Source: Hemileia vastatrix (Eukaryota; Basidiomycota; Pucciniomycetes; Pucciniales; Zaghouaniaceae). From it: a DNA stretch of 64,000 nucleotides. Positions 21,184 through 32,800 of this stretch are shown here, piece by piece. Position 1 is the first letter of the stretch. Each line of letters begins with the position of its first letter. The stretch covers positions 24,124,001-24,188,000 of the forward strand of contig JASXTE010000005.1 of NCBI GenBank assembly GCA_030280995.1, in the 5' to 3' direction. The notes below the pieces were generated by a model. The model saw nothing but the letters and a program-made list of their open reading frames with translations. It searched no databases and had not been told where the DNA came from. The position numbers and the translations under genes were made by a program.

Positions 21184-21839
21184 TATTATCTAGGCATTTC
21201 AATGATATAGGCATGTATTCGTTGCTCAAGAATATCACTAAAGCTCAAAAAGATGAAGATTTTTGCTTATGGGACACTCTACCTTCCTTTAACTATTTTC
21301 TTGCTCTTTGACTCAAAAAGCACTGTAATAAAGCATTTGAAAAAAATCATGAACTTGAAACCAAAGTTGGAATACCGAATTGGTGTGACTCCGAATGGGA
21401 AGATATCAGCCACGAATATCTTTTATTTTCTAATGTTATTATCACTCATTCTGGATTTCACAATAAAATTCACACCAATACCAAGGACACCAATTTTCTT
21501 ACTTTTGGTATATTCTCATATATCAAACCAATTACTGTCCAACCAATACCATCTCCAGCTAAAATCAAATGACATGGTTTATATTTTCCAGACCACCGGT
21601 GCATCATTGATTTTGGTTTGTGAAATGCTATCATCAAAACTATTTGGAATTCTTCTAAGGATAATCATCAAACGACCAAAGCTCCTCCTGGTTTGGAATC
21701 CTGTCAAGATTTAACACATTTTGGTTGCTCATTTCAAATCAGTCATAATTTGATTCAAAGAATCAATAAGGTAAAGAAAGAAGGTAAAGTTAATCAATTT
21801 AAAAAAACTTTATTTAGATCCAAAAAGTATGGGGATTAG
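21184..21839 (+). pseudogene. Tet-like 2OG-Fe(II) oxygenase, decayed (H4 copy)
   Basis: Same gene as 10257-10905. The exon opens after a TAG acceptor with HFNDIGMYSLLKNITKAQKD and ends at a TAG stop at 21837-21839. This copy keeps the distal His (DNHQTTKAPP) but has Asn for the iron-binding Asp (KIHTNTKD), the reverse of the H1 copy. TGA stops occur after LAL (about 21309), at 21570-21572 (the same place as in H1) and after FGL (about 21621). Neither copy could make active enzyme as it stands. Taken together they show that the ancestral gene had the full H-x-D...H set. Confidence 0.7.
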
Positions 21840-21932
21840 AGTTTTCATCAAAAATTTTATATTTTTTCGTAAATTTTTAATAAATATTTTTTATGTATCA
21901 ATTTCCTCAACTGAAGTAATGGGCCCACGACC

Positions 21933-22136
21933 TTGTGTTTTATAAATGGTAATCATGATAACATTTATTTTTTTCATGGGGTTCCTCTAGCCTATACCTG
22001 TGGAAAGTCCAAAACTTTTGTTTCTAGACTTGGTCTGCATTTTGGCTTGAGGTATTGTCATTACTTTAAACTAGGGAAAGTGATATATATTAGATATTTA
22101 TTTGATAATTTACATAATTATATTAAATTTAGATGA
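21933..22136 (+). other. Conserved short open frame downstream of the Tet-like gene (H4)
   Basis: Counterpart of 9957-10142 (VPLAYTCGKSKTFVSRLGLH... ending NYIKFR). It is open throughout. It may be a final exon or merely recent repeat sequence. Confidence 0.35.
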
Positions 22137-22340
22137 CTTCCACCACTTACTTCAATAAAATGCAGGGGGGGTATTGCCAAATTTTCCAATCTGACATGTA
22201 AAATTGATGACTTAGAAAAATTTTGGTGATATCCACCCCTTGCTTCAATAAAATGCAGGGGAGAGTATTGCCAATTTTTTAAAACAGATATAGAATTTTT
22301 TTGACTTGTAAATATTTTGGTGAAAATTTTTGACGAGAAT
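22135..22340. repeat. Tandem repeat block of H4, two units
   Basis: Reverse orientation of the H1 block (CTTCAATAAAATGCAGGGG...GTATTGCCAA). The second unit ends at the junction with the transposase fragment around 22340. Confidence 0.75.
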
Positions 22341-23225
22341 GTGAAAGTAATTGTTTCCACCTTGTGCAGGTTTCTGGCTCAAAGTAATAGCAGTACCATC
22401 AACAAAACCAATACATCTTGGGAAGCCCTCTGCTTGCATAACCTGAGATGATTCAAGTCGCTCTTCTTTTGTTGGCCAGGTAAGAAGTTGAGATTACAAA
22501 GAGTTGATGGCAGTGATACATTGTTTGGTATAAGTGTTAACTGAACCATACCCTAAATTAAAGACATTTTCTAAACGTTTCAAAGCAGCTCCATTGCCAT
22601 TTGAACCCAAATGACATAGTGTGATGGCCAATTGAATTGAAGGATGCTGTTGGTCTTTTTGAGAATTATTGTGAAATATGGGATGATCCTGAATAAGCTC
22701 AAGCAATTTAAGGAAAAATTCCTGAGAAGTCCTGAACAGCTGTCTAAAACTGGGTGTAGATAGGTTAAGAAGTGTTTGGATGGTGTACTTGGGGGTATGA
22801 AGTACTTGAGGCTTTCTGGGAAGAAGGTAACATTCACCACACAATATGGGGGGCGGACTTGCTAGCAAGTCCGCAACCTTGGACCCAAACTCACCATAGA
22901 TTGAACACACATTGAGCTATTGACAAAGGAACCATACAATCAGGGATGAACACCACTCAGCAGAACAGTTTTAGGTGGGTGTTCAAGTAGAGTTCAGTAT
23001 GGGTTCAGTATGAGTTCAGTCTGAGTTCCATCTGAGTTCCATCTGAGTTCAGGTTGAGGACTTGCTAGCAAGTCCACCCCCTATATTGCGTAGTGATTTT
23101 GTGGCCATTTTTGATAAAAAGACAAAATCTTCTTCTAGATCAGAATCAGAGTCCAAGAGCAGTTCAAGAGCCATGAAAGTCATTGCTTTATGTAATTTAT
23201 CACGATTTGAAAGTGAGGAAGGCAT
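22341..23225 (-). pseudogene. Harbinger transposase, sister subfamily, broken by a MITE (H4)
   Basis: Starts at 23225 with MPSSLSNRDKLHKAMTFMAL and an acidic stretch, is interrupted by the CACTA-type MITE (22835-23095), then continues CYLLPRKPQVLHTPKY, FRQLFRTSQEFFLKLLELI and GNGAALKRLENVFNLGYGSV. It keeps the first catalytic Asp (GFVDGTAI). It is truncated at about 22341, just after KPAQGGNNYF, where tandem-repeat sequence begins, so the second and third acidic residues are missing. Without the MITE and one ATT copy the frame reads straight through, so the MITE entered an open gene. It is roughly 50 per cent identical to the H1 transposase in this part. Confidence 0.82.
22835..23095. mobile_element. 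CACTA-type MITE, copy 2
   Basis: 261 bp, flanked by ATT (22832-22834 and 23096-23098). It carries the same termini, palindromes GGACTTGCTAGCAAGTCC near both ends and GAGTTCAG/GAGTTCCA subterminal repeats as copy 1. It has no coding capacity. Confidence 0.87.
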
Positions 23226-23650
23226 AACTCTTATATGATATGATATGAAGATGTAAATGATGTACGATGTTTTGAGTTATGAAGTGTTATGCTGCGGAGT
23301 GCTGCGTATGAATGGGATGATGCTGAAAAATCAGTGAAATGGGACTTGATGGTGAAATCAGCACTTTTGGTTGAGAAAGTGCGGATTTGAGTGAAATAAG
23401 TGACTTATTTCATTTTGAAATCCACCAGTATTGGGGCTAGTGTGTTTTGGAAATCCACACTTATTTAAGTGCGGATTTGTAAGTGCAGATTTGCCAGAAC
23501 TGAAACCCCCTAATATAGGTAGTATATAAAAAACTACCAATCCATGGCAGCTCCTTTAACAAAATCAATCAGGAAAAATGAGGCTTTCATATGGAATAAT
23601 GAAAGAGAAAATTCCTTTGATAAATTAAAGGAGTTATTAATAAACTATTA

Positions 23651-24790
23651 TGTTTAAAAAAGATAACCTTAATTAAAATAAGCTTATAAGTTAAAATTAA
23701 GGTTGTAATACATATATATATTGTTATAATGCTTATATATATAATTATTACACTATTATATGAAATATAGTAGTTTAAATAGCTTAAATATAGCCCTATA
23801 ATGCTTATTAACATGTTAATGGAGTCATTACATACTTATCTTAATTGATATTAAGTAATTATAGACATACATAAGCTTATATGTATGCATAAACCTCATA
23901 TTCAATGAAATATGTAGTTATATTATGTATATATAGGTCTTTAAGCTGGTTTTAACCTCTAAATAGCTTATAAGCTTTATTTTTCTGCTTATTTTATGTC
24001 ATATGGATGTATTCAGTGGACTCACAATGCCTAAACAAGCATATACACATTTTCAGGCACATGTATCCAGTTTGGACAACTTAATCTGCTTCCTTTAATG
24101 GATTTTTACAGATTTATGGGTTGGGATATGATTACTGGGTTAATATGGATGCTTGGGGATGTTATTGGGGGCTTGAAGAATTTATTTGGTTCCTTTATAT
24201 GCTTTGGGTTTCATTAGATACTCTTTGGATGAGTTATTTTACCTGTTTCTTTATGGTATCTGCTTTTATCTGTTTTTTCTATTAATGGTTTGGGTTTATG
24301 ATATCATTGATTGTAATGGAGGGTCCTTACTGGAGGTCTGGGTGTTGAAACTGCTTGGATTTGACTCCATGGGGAGGTGATGGGCTCTTACAGTGATGTA
24401 ATTTTTGGGGAGATCAGTGACATCATCTTGATTGAAGGTCTGTGCACTCCAGTGGATTTTGGTTTAAGTAAGGGAGAATTTGATGGGTTATTGGACATCA
24501 CTTACTTACTACAATTCAAATACACATTATAAAACAATTATTATCATATATAAATATATTATAAAGCATTTATAAACTGATATTATCTTTTTATTAGCTA
24601 TAACTATATTTTATTAACCTATTTTCCACCACTAGCACACACAAAAATTCAAGTATTGTGAGTTTATATTGAGAATAACTATTTTATGAGTCTTCCCCTG
24701 AGGTTTAATCACTAAATCATTTAGAGATAAGTAATTGGACCATTAATATTTACTATTAAATCATACTTAGATACTAGCATACACTGATAT
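23651..24790. repeat. Repeat A, copy 2, inside G3
   Basis: About 1.1 kb homologous to 6901-7633 plus 13789-14062. It replaces about 40 codons of RNase H in G3, so the insertion came with a deletion or is bounded differently than I can see. Boundaries are approximate, with no clear target duplication. Confidence 0.6.
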
Positions 24791-25590
24791 AAATTATCTG
24801 AAGTAGTCATCTGTTATATATCCAAAACCTTAAGAAAGACAGAATTAAGGTATGTTGCCACCCAGCTGGAATCTCTAGCCATTTTGTGGGCCCTGGAGAA
24901 ACTTTACTAATATCTGGATGACCAGAATTTTGAATTAATAACAGATTGAAGTGCAGTAAAATAATTACTAAACATGAAAACACTTAATACGCACATGTTT
25001 AGATGGCAACTAGCTGAACAAGATTACAGAGTTAAAATGACAATCACTCATAGAGCAGGAACATTTCATTCTAATGTGGATTTATTATCCAGAAGCCATT
25101 TTCCAAATGATACTGACAACCCAGCTTATGTACCTGAAAATGAGGTAATACATATATTTGGGATTTATATAGTGGATTTAGAGGAAGAATTTATGCAAAC
25201 TATATTGGAAAATTATTCATCTGATAAAGATTTGTCTAAATTATATGCCATTTTAAATGATCCAACTAATTCCTCTATGAGTGCAATAATTAAAAACTTA
25301 CCTTCAAAGTATAAAACTGCATTGGAAAAAGTTAAACTGTCAATTGAAGATTGATACATATATTACAGAAAAAAGCTAAGTAATGTAATATTTATACCAC
25401 CTTCTATGAAAGAGTTAATGTTAAGTACTTTTCCTGATGACATCTTAGCTGGTCATTTTGATTTTAACAAAACATTAACTAGAGTTAAAAATAAAGCTAG
25501 GTGGATAAACATGAAAAAATATGTACAAAAATACATTGACACATGTGACTCTTGTCCAAAATCTAAAAGATTGAGTGGGAAGAGAGCTGG

Positions 25591-26662
25591 TGTAGACAAT
25601 CCTATAGTAATAGCTATAGGCCTTGACCAAAGGAGTTGGAGTAAAACTGGAGAGAAAACCCCCTGTCCCTTTAGAAAAATAAAGTGAGATTTACCTGCTA
25701 CAGTAAATTGGTTCCTGTTTGCTAAAGCCCCTTTTCCAAAACACTTGACTTCCTGATCAGTCAAGAAGGTAGTCTCCAGAAAGACTACCAAACCAAATAA
25801 CTGAAATGTAGAACATTTTCCACACCAGAGAAGGCAATGATACTTGATGTAGGTTGCAAATCCACACCAGAGACAGCAATAATACTTGATATAGCTTGCA
25901 AGACTATACCAGAGAGCCCGGTTTCCAAGTTAAGTTAAATGAAGAACTCACTTTGAAACAAACACAGCCAATAGTGGCCAAAAAACAGTGAAAACTGAGT
26001 GAGGAAAAAGGATATCACCTCCAGATAGTTTTATGATAATTAAAGTTTCCCCAAACTGTCTTATTCACTATGCGCACACAGACCACTATCTAAGAGCCCA
26101 TGCACACCAACAAATTAGGCGTTCTTGACTTCCAAATTGCATAAAACCTCTCTAGAAACACTTCCCAGCCCTCTAGCACCAAGGCGGGCTGTCTGCCCAA
26201 TGTCGGGAGGCCTGCCTGAATCCAGAAAACCACCAAAAATACCCAAAATACTTAGAAAAATCTACTACAACAACTAAAACCTTTAAAACACGTAAATAAG
26301 CTATAACAACATTGTGAAATGAAATGTAGAGAAGATTTAGCTCATTCCAACGGTACTAAGCACTTAACCCTAAGACTTAATGTTAGCCCATAAAACACAA
26401 AAAACAAAATTAAACAGCAATCTTTTTAAATGAAAAATGAGAAATTATCCCCTTAATACTTAGAATTATGAAAAATGTCTCAAAGACATAGAATATAGAG
26501 AAAAACCAGGGCTATCCAATGTTGTTATCCACGTTCTCGTAGTCCCAATATTTGCTGAGTAATTCCAGAAAAACACCTAATTATTAAACAATGCAATTAA
26601 AGGCATATCAAAACAACACCAAATAAACCAATAAAGGCCTCTGCCAATGTTGGAAGACCACA
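25591..26662. mobile_element. Solo-LTR-like insertion in G3 integrase
   Basis: 1072 bp beginning TGTAGACAATCC and ending GGAAGACCACA, flanked by CTGG (25587-25590 and 26663-26666). Removing it and one CTGG rejoins the integrase frame after KRAG. TG...CA ends and a short duplication suggest a solo LTR of a family not otherwise seen here. No coding frame is supported. Confidence 0.65.
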
Positions 26663-27799
26663 CTGGGTTGTTACAAAAAATTGAGAAACCAAAAGCTCCA
26701 TGGGAAATAGTTAACATAGACTTTGTAACAGGTTTTCCAATAGCAGGGTATAATATTTATAACTCCTGCTGGGTAATTGTAGATAGATTTACAAAAATGT
26801 GTAAATTTATTCCTACCCACAAAGAGTTTTCTGCAAAGGACTTAGCTTTTTAATGGTGGATACAAATGTTAAATACAGCAGGATTCCCCAAAGCAATAGT
26901 TTCAGACAGAGATCCTAAATTTACTTCTGAGTTCTGGACATCTATTATGGAAGTTTCAGGTTGCCAATTGAAATTATCTGCAGCACACCATCCACAAACT
27001 GATGGGCTGGCTGAGAGAATGATACAGACTCTGGAAGATATGATCAAAAGATATTGTGAATTTGGATTAGAATACAAAGACAATGCAAAATTCACTCATG
27101 ATTGGGTAACATTAATTCCTGGCCTTTAATTTGCTTATAATAGCACAACTCATTCTGTAACAGAGAAAAAACCATTTGAACTCTGGCTGGGATATGTACC
27201 AAATAACTCAGTAAATCATTTAAACAAATTACCAAGTTTAGATACACACCCTGGTACTAAATATTTTATTCATATGCAAAAAAATGTGTAGAAAGCATGC
27301 AGAGGAATGCATTCAAAGAGAATTTGAATATGAAAACAAAAGGTGGGATAAATCTAATAAAGAATTTGAATTCAAAAAAGGAGATGAAGTCCAAATTCCA
27401 GCACTACATTTTAACTTACAAGGTAATGTTAAATTGAAAGATCCTTTTTTAGGACCTTAGGTAGTCTGTAAAATGGTTGGTTATAATGCTGTGGAAGTCA
27501 TATTATATGCCCCATATGATAGGAAACATCCAGTTCTCCCTAATTCATTATTAAAACCTTACCATGCAAATGATCCTCACCTCTTTCTAAAAAGAAGAGG
27601 AAGGCCTAAGAAACATCCTGAAGAACTTGTGGAAAAAGAAGAGATTGAATAAATACTTCAGAAAAGAATCCTTACTAAAGAGAAAGGAACTGAGTATTTA
27701 TTAACATATAATGGAAAATTAAATGAATTTGATAAATGGATACCTGAAGAAGAAATTTCAAATCTATCCTCCCTTCTTAAAATATTTAAACAGAAATAA

Positions 27800-28035
27800 A
27801 ATAATTTTCAACCAGCTGAAGGGTTAAAAACCAGTACTCATAATAATTTATTATGTTTTATTTCTTTAAAGAATTCATCTTCAATGCTACAGAATTTTCT
27901 GAATACCTGAAAAATAAAATAAAAAAAATGTGTAACTTATCATTTTTTATTGTTTTTTTTGGGTAGGCAAGTTTCAGCCTGGATATCGCCAGGAATTTGT
28001 TAAAATTACTTATAATTTATGTTAAACACATGGAC
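27800..28035 (+). other. Spacer between G3 and the middle LTR
   Basis: AT-rich and non-coding. No clear polypurine tract precedes the LTR at 28036, unlike at 36074, where AGTAAGGGAG does. Confidence 0.45.
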
Positions 28036-29171
28036 TGTCAGCCAGGCTACTCTAGGAGTCCAGTAAATGATATATAAATTATAAAACCTTAAAGAGTGGG
28101 TAAGAATTGTATTTAATGAATATAACTTAATATTTTATTGCATAATGAAATTATATAAGTATTTTATTATATACAAGTGTTACATTAAATTTATTGGTTA
28201 TATATATTTTTATATACAGTTAAATTGAACATAATATAATATATTCTACAAATAATGGTGCATTTTTATGTATTTAATAATTATAAATTTATATTTAATT
28301 AATTGAAAAACATATATTATAATTATAAGTGTAAAATTGATTTATAATATATTTAAATTAATTACTTAAATTTATATATTAAATAATACCTCTCATATGA
28401 TACAAAACAATAATTAATGACGCTTCTTTTGACCCTTAATTGTGTTAGAAAAAACAAATAAATTAATTTGGACTAAATTGAGATTAATTGCATGTTTTGT
28501 TGCGTCAAATTATTTTTTGTTTCACTTAAAATGTCTTTTAATCAGACTGTACCATCTGTTTGGAATTATTTTTCTCATAGCTCCTATGTTCCAATCTTGT
28601 TTAGTTATTCACTATTTTCACTTACTGATTTGGGAATTAATGATGGGAAAATTGGATTCTTAATTGGGGTTTTAATTAATTGTTTCATGTTTTTCTCTAT
28701 ATTGTTACGTTTCATTTACTCTTTTGATATATTTGTTTTATTCCATTCTAATCATTGTATTTACAAAGATAGTAGCGCTTCAGAGGACCCATTGCCTATA
28801 AAAGGGCCTTGGATAATCCCCTGTAGCCTGATCTTTTATTACACACTCAACAAATTAAATAACCATTTGATTACGTTTATATTTTTTTATTAGTAATACA
28901 AATCTAATTAAAATTTCTATACAACAAATCAAAGGTTGCTTTAAGTCTGATAGTAATTAAAAGTGTTTGCCGCGCAGAACCCTTACATTTAATAATATTA
29001 TTGTTAATAAAATCTAAGTCTTTGTCACCTCTCAAAGTTGCTCACCGTTGTTTCCCTCTCAAATAAATTAAATATATATTTTTGGTTTATTTCTTTATTT
29101 TCCCTTGTCCTCCTCCTTCTCTCCTCCTTTTTCTCCTATTTTTCTTACCTCTTCTAGACGACTGACCGACA
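28036..29171 (+). repeat. Gypsy LTR (5' LTR of G2)
   Basis: 1136 bp, TGTCAGCCAGGC...GACCGACA. TATA-like CCTATAAAAGGG near 28795. It precedes a PBS-like sequence and the intact gag-pol. It is visibly diverged (roughly 15 per cent by eye) from the 3' LTR at 36074-37195. Confidence 0.88.
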
Positions 29172-29868
29172 ACTGGGGACCTTTCCAAACGACGACGATG
29201 ATCAAGCCTGGCGACGAACGACAAAACGCACGGACCACCTATCAAAACAAAACTTTTGCCGCGACTGTGTTTCAAACTTGGGTTCGACATCTTAGGTTTA
29301 TATAATATTAATTTTTATATTATTTTGAAGTGATTTTTCGATCACTATAATAAGTTCACCTTTGCGCCTCTCACTCATATTACTATATTTTTATTGCAAT
29401 AACAGTGATTGTGGCTTAATTGCTGATTCACTGAGTGTAAGTGTTCAATTTTTAAATTTTTTTTTCCTAGTTGACCATTATAGAGTGTTAAATCCTCTTA
29501 GTCCTAGAAGAATTGACATTTTTTATTAATACAAATTGAATTATTAATTTAATTTTTTTTTATTATTAATTATTGTTAATTTTGGTTGACTTAAAAGTAC
29601 ATTGTGCTTAGTCCCAAATATATTGCCATATTTAATATTGGTAATTAATTGGTTGAATTAACTTAATTGTTATTCCCAATTTAACCTTGCAATCCATTTT
29701 TTTTAAAAAAAAAATTAATTTTTTTTTAATTATTACTTTATATTGAAAATTATTTTTTCTATAATTTAATTAATTAAATATTTTTTTTTTTATTTGGAGC
29801 AATTATTGACTAACTTTTATTATTTTTTTTTATAAAATAAAAAGTAAATTATAAATCTTCCCACTAGT
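29172..29868 (+). other. G2 leader with putative primer-binding site
   Basis: A PBS candidate TGGGGACCTTTCC begins two bases after the LTR (29174). The rest is AT-rich leader with T and A runs, up to the gag ATG. The primer tRNA was not identified. Confidence 0.5.
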
Positions 29869-32800
29869 ATGTCCAACAATTTGGCAGAAAAAATGGATAA
29901 CATGCAAGTGGATGAAATAGAAATTGACTATGATGCTGACACTGTAAGTTCTTCTAAAGTTGGTCATAAAAAATCTTATGCTAACACAAAGAATTCACAT
30001 ACTGCAGGATGTGGAAATGACAGGAAATGCAAACAAACAAAACCCCCTTCCCCCAGTACCACAGAAGGAAGTAAAGCCTCTAGTGCCTCAAGAAGGTCTT
30101 CCAAAAGGCTTCAAAATAAAAAAGCTTCCTCTGCCACAACAAATCAGCAACCTATCCAGTCATATAAAAGAGTTGAAGACAGAAAGTATGACGTAAAAAG
30201 CAAAGGTAGACACATTGTGGGATCAGGTCCAAGAACTCAGGAACCAGATTCAGGCCCAGGCCCCTCCTCAGTTGCCTCCCAATCAGCCTCAGTTTCAGGC
30301 TCAACCTTCACAGCCACCCAGTTCAACCATCCAAAATCCAAATACTATGGAAGTAGAGCAATGGAAATGGGATTATCTAATGAGTCACTACCAACAGAAT
30401 GTGCAACACCCTCCTCATCATCAGCCTGGCCCATCCAGAACACCCAATTTCCATCCACCTCCTCATCCCTACCAACAAGGCAGGAGAAAGAAGGCCCAAG
30501 CACAATCCCAAACCCAGTCCCAGGGGAAGTTTCCTCCTCTGCCATGGTAAGTAATTTGGTTGATAGTCACTTGGGTATGTTTTCTAATAAATCTTCTTCT
30601 GCAGGTAATATTATTGAACATGGTGAAAGAACAGTTAAACCTGTTAAAAGACAGCTTCCTGTAACTAGTAGCCCTATTAATGTAATTAGCAAATTGTCAT
30701 TTGATGAACCTTTACATTTAACTTCTACATCTTTAATTAATCCCTCTCTTGCAATTAAAAATGATTCTGTTCCCCCTGAAATCTATACCTTAATTGAAAA
30801 AACTTCTGAGGAAATATTGAAAGATACCCTTGATTTTAATATTGTGAAAGACAAACATGTGAGAGATGTGTTAATCCATGAAAATGATAGATTAAATAAT
30901 TTACACTTGCAATGTAAAGTGAGTTCTTCTGTACAAGATACAGCTTATTTAAAAATCAAAGAAACCTTGAATATTGTTCTTAGTCAACAAAAACAAATAA
31001 GAAGTGACCATAGAGCTATCTCAGATAGAAATATCAGTCTACATAAGACCTTGAGTGAATTGAAACCCCTTATTGAGGAAAATTATTCATTCAAGAATGA
31101 AATAAAATCTCTGCAAAATGAGTTTAAGAAGCTAAAAAATGATTTCCATGCACTAAGTACCAAACACTCAGTTTCTGAGGACAGAAATGTTCTATCTCTT
31201 GCAAAAGTAAATGACCAGATGTCTGAAATTCCAAGAATAAGAAACTATGTGTCTGACCTACAGGAAAAGTTCTCAACCTTAACCATCAATAATGAATTAA
31301 ATGAGATTGCTGTCAATAAGCTGCATAAAAATAAAGGGAAAAAACCTGAACAAAGTTCATCCTTTCTTCCTCATATTTCAACCATTAAACAAACTGACAA
31401 TGAGTCTGTAAAATCTTTTGCTACTAGCAAAAAATCTTGTGATGGTCATGCACCAGCTGTTTCTGTAAATAATGAAATTTCTGAACACCTGGCTAAACTT
31501 CAGGAATTATTAATAATGAATAATTCAAACCAAAAAATGGACCATCCCAGTAGTCAGAAAAATTGGCCTAAGTTAGACCAATATCCTACCTTTGATGGTG
31601 ATTCTTCCTCTGATTGGCAACACTTTATCCAAAGAATTGATAATTTAAAGAGATCTTATAAACTACCTGATGAGGAAATTGTTTCTAAGCTAATTTCTTT
31701 ATTTTACAATGTAGCCTTGATGTGGTATGAATCTGTTCTTTTAGATAACAATCATTATACATGGAATGATTGGAAATCCTTGATTGAGAATCAGTTTGGT
31801 GGTTCAAAATTCAGGTTAGCTCAACAGAGACTGTATGAAAATACTAGATATATATCCTCCTCTGTTGAAAAGCCCATTGTTTTTCTGATGAAAATAACAA
31901 AAATCCTTAGAGCAATTGATCCAAAGATGGATTATGATATTTGGAGAGATAAAATCTTGTATAAATTACCAAATTCTCTTAGGGATTTGATTGTGGCTAG
32001 AACTGAGCATGTAAGGGAAAATTCTTCTTTCATTAATATCTGTAATGAAGTACTGCTCAACCATAGATATGAACCAAAGAATTACCTTGGTAAACCTTAT
32101 AATGATCAGAATAAACCTTCTACAAAGCTCCCAGAGAAATCTAGTAAACCCTCTGCCCCAGTTGCACCTAAAAAATATGCAAGAAATACTTGTTATAAAT
32201 GTAGAAAACCATGGCAGAAGGGTCATGTTTGTGAAAAGAAAATTCATCTTGTTGAACAAAATGAAGACACTGATGAAGTTGAACTTGATGTCAATAATTA
32301 TTCCAGTGACTGTGAAAGTAATATCTCCTATGACAATGAATCTGTTAAAGATGTTTTAATGTTTGAACAAGATGTCCATTATTTAAATAATATATCTGAA
32401 AAATGTGTGTTAGATTTATCTTCAGTAGAAAATGCTGAGATAATTAAAGATATTACTAACAATTCTATTCCTATATCCCCTTTGAAGGCACCTGTTATCA
32501 TCAATGGTAAAAATGTTGATGTAGTTCTTGATTCTGGTGCTAGAGGAAGTGTAGTGTCTGAAAAAGCTTTGGCTTCAGTGGATAAGGAATATTTGAGTAA
32601 ATTATTACATATAACTTCTGAAAAATGGAGAGGGTATGGTTCTACCTTATTTCCTATTGGCAAATACAAAACCTCTGTATTCTTCAAATATAATGGTGGT
32701 TTTGTCAGAGCTATTTGTGAGTTTGTTGTCATGAAAAATGATAATTTGAGCAATTGGTTTATTATGGGAAATGATATTTTAACCATGTTTGGTGTGAAAC

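Larger units (their letters stand above)
19539..23514. mobile_element. H4, mosaic Harbinger-like element
   Basis: Ends GGGGGTGTCAGTTCTGGCAA and, inverted, GGGGGTTTCAGTTCTGGCAA, a TIR related to but distinct from H1/H2, followed by repeated AAGTGCGGATTT motifs. TAATA flanks both sides. The left part (19950-22340) is almost a copy of the Tet-like half of H1, the right part a transposase of a sister subfamily on the opposite strand. The left flank is gypsy LTR and the right flank gypsy reverse transcriptase, so the two ends do not border one original site. Recombination or deletion has occurred. Confidence 0.75.
23515..27799 (+). pseudogene. Decayed gypsy pol, copy G3
   Basis: Begins inside reverse transcriptase (MAAPLTKSIRKNEAFIWNN, 23553 on), is broken by repeat A (about 23651-24790), then resumes in RNase H (SEVVICYISKTLRKTELRY). 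It continues through the linker NPAYVPENEVIHI, the integrase zinc finger (GHFDFNKTL...CDSCPKSKR) and a 1.07-kb insertion (25591-26662). After that come the integrase core (NIDFVTGFP, SDRDPKFTSEFW, QTDGLAERMIQTLEDM: catalytic D, D, E present) and a C-terminal chromodomain-like segment ending at a TAA at 27797-27799. It has at least eight stops. It is about 60 per cent identical to G2 protein, so a different and older family member. Confidence 0.85.

Noticed and set aside
30541..30602. A 58-bp intron (GTAAGT...CTAAT...TGCAG) in gypsy gag
   Set aside because: The splice signals look good, but splicing would give a stop in either plausible upstream frame. Kept only as a curiosity.
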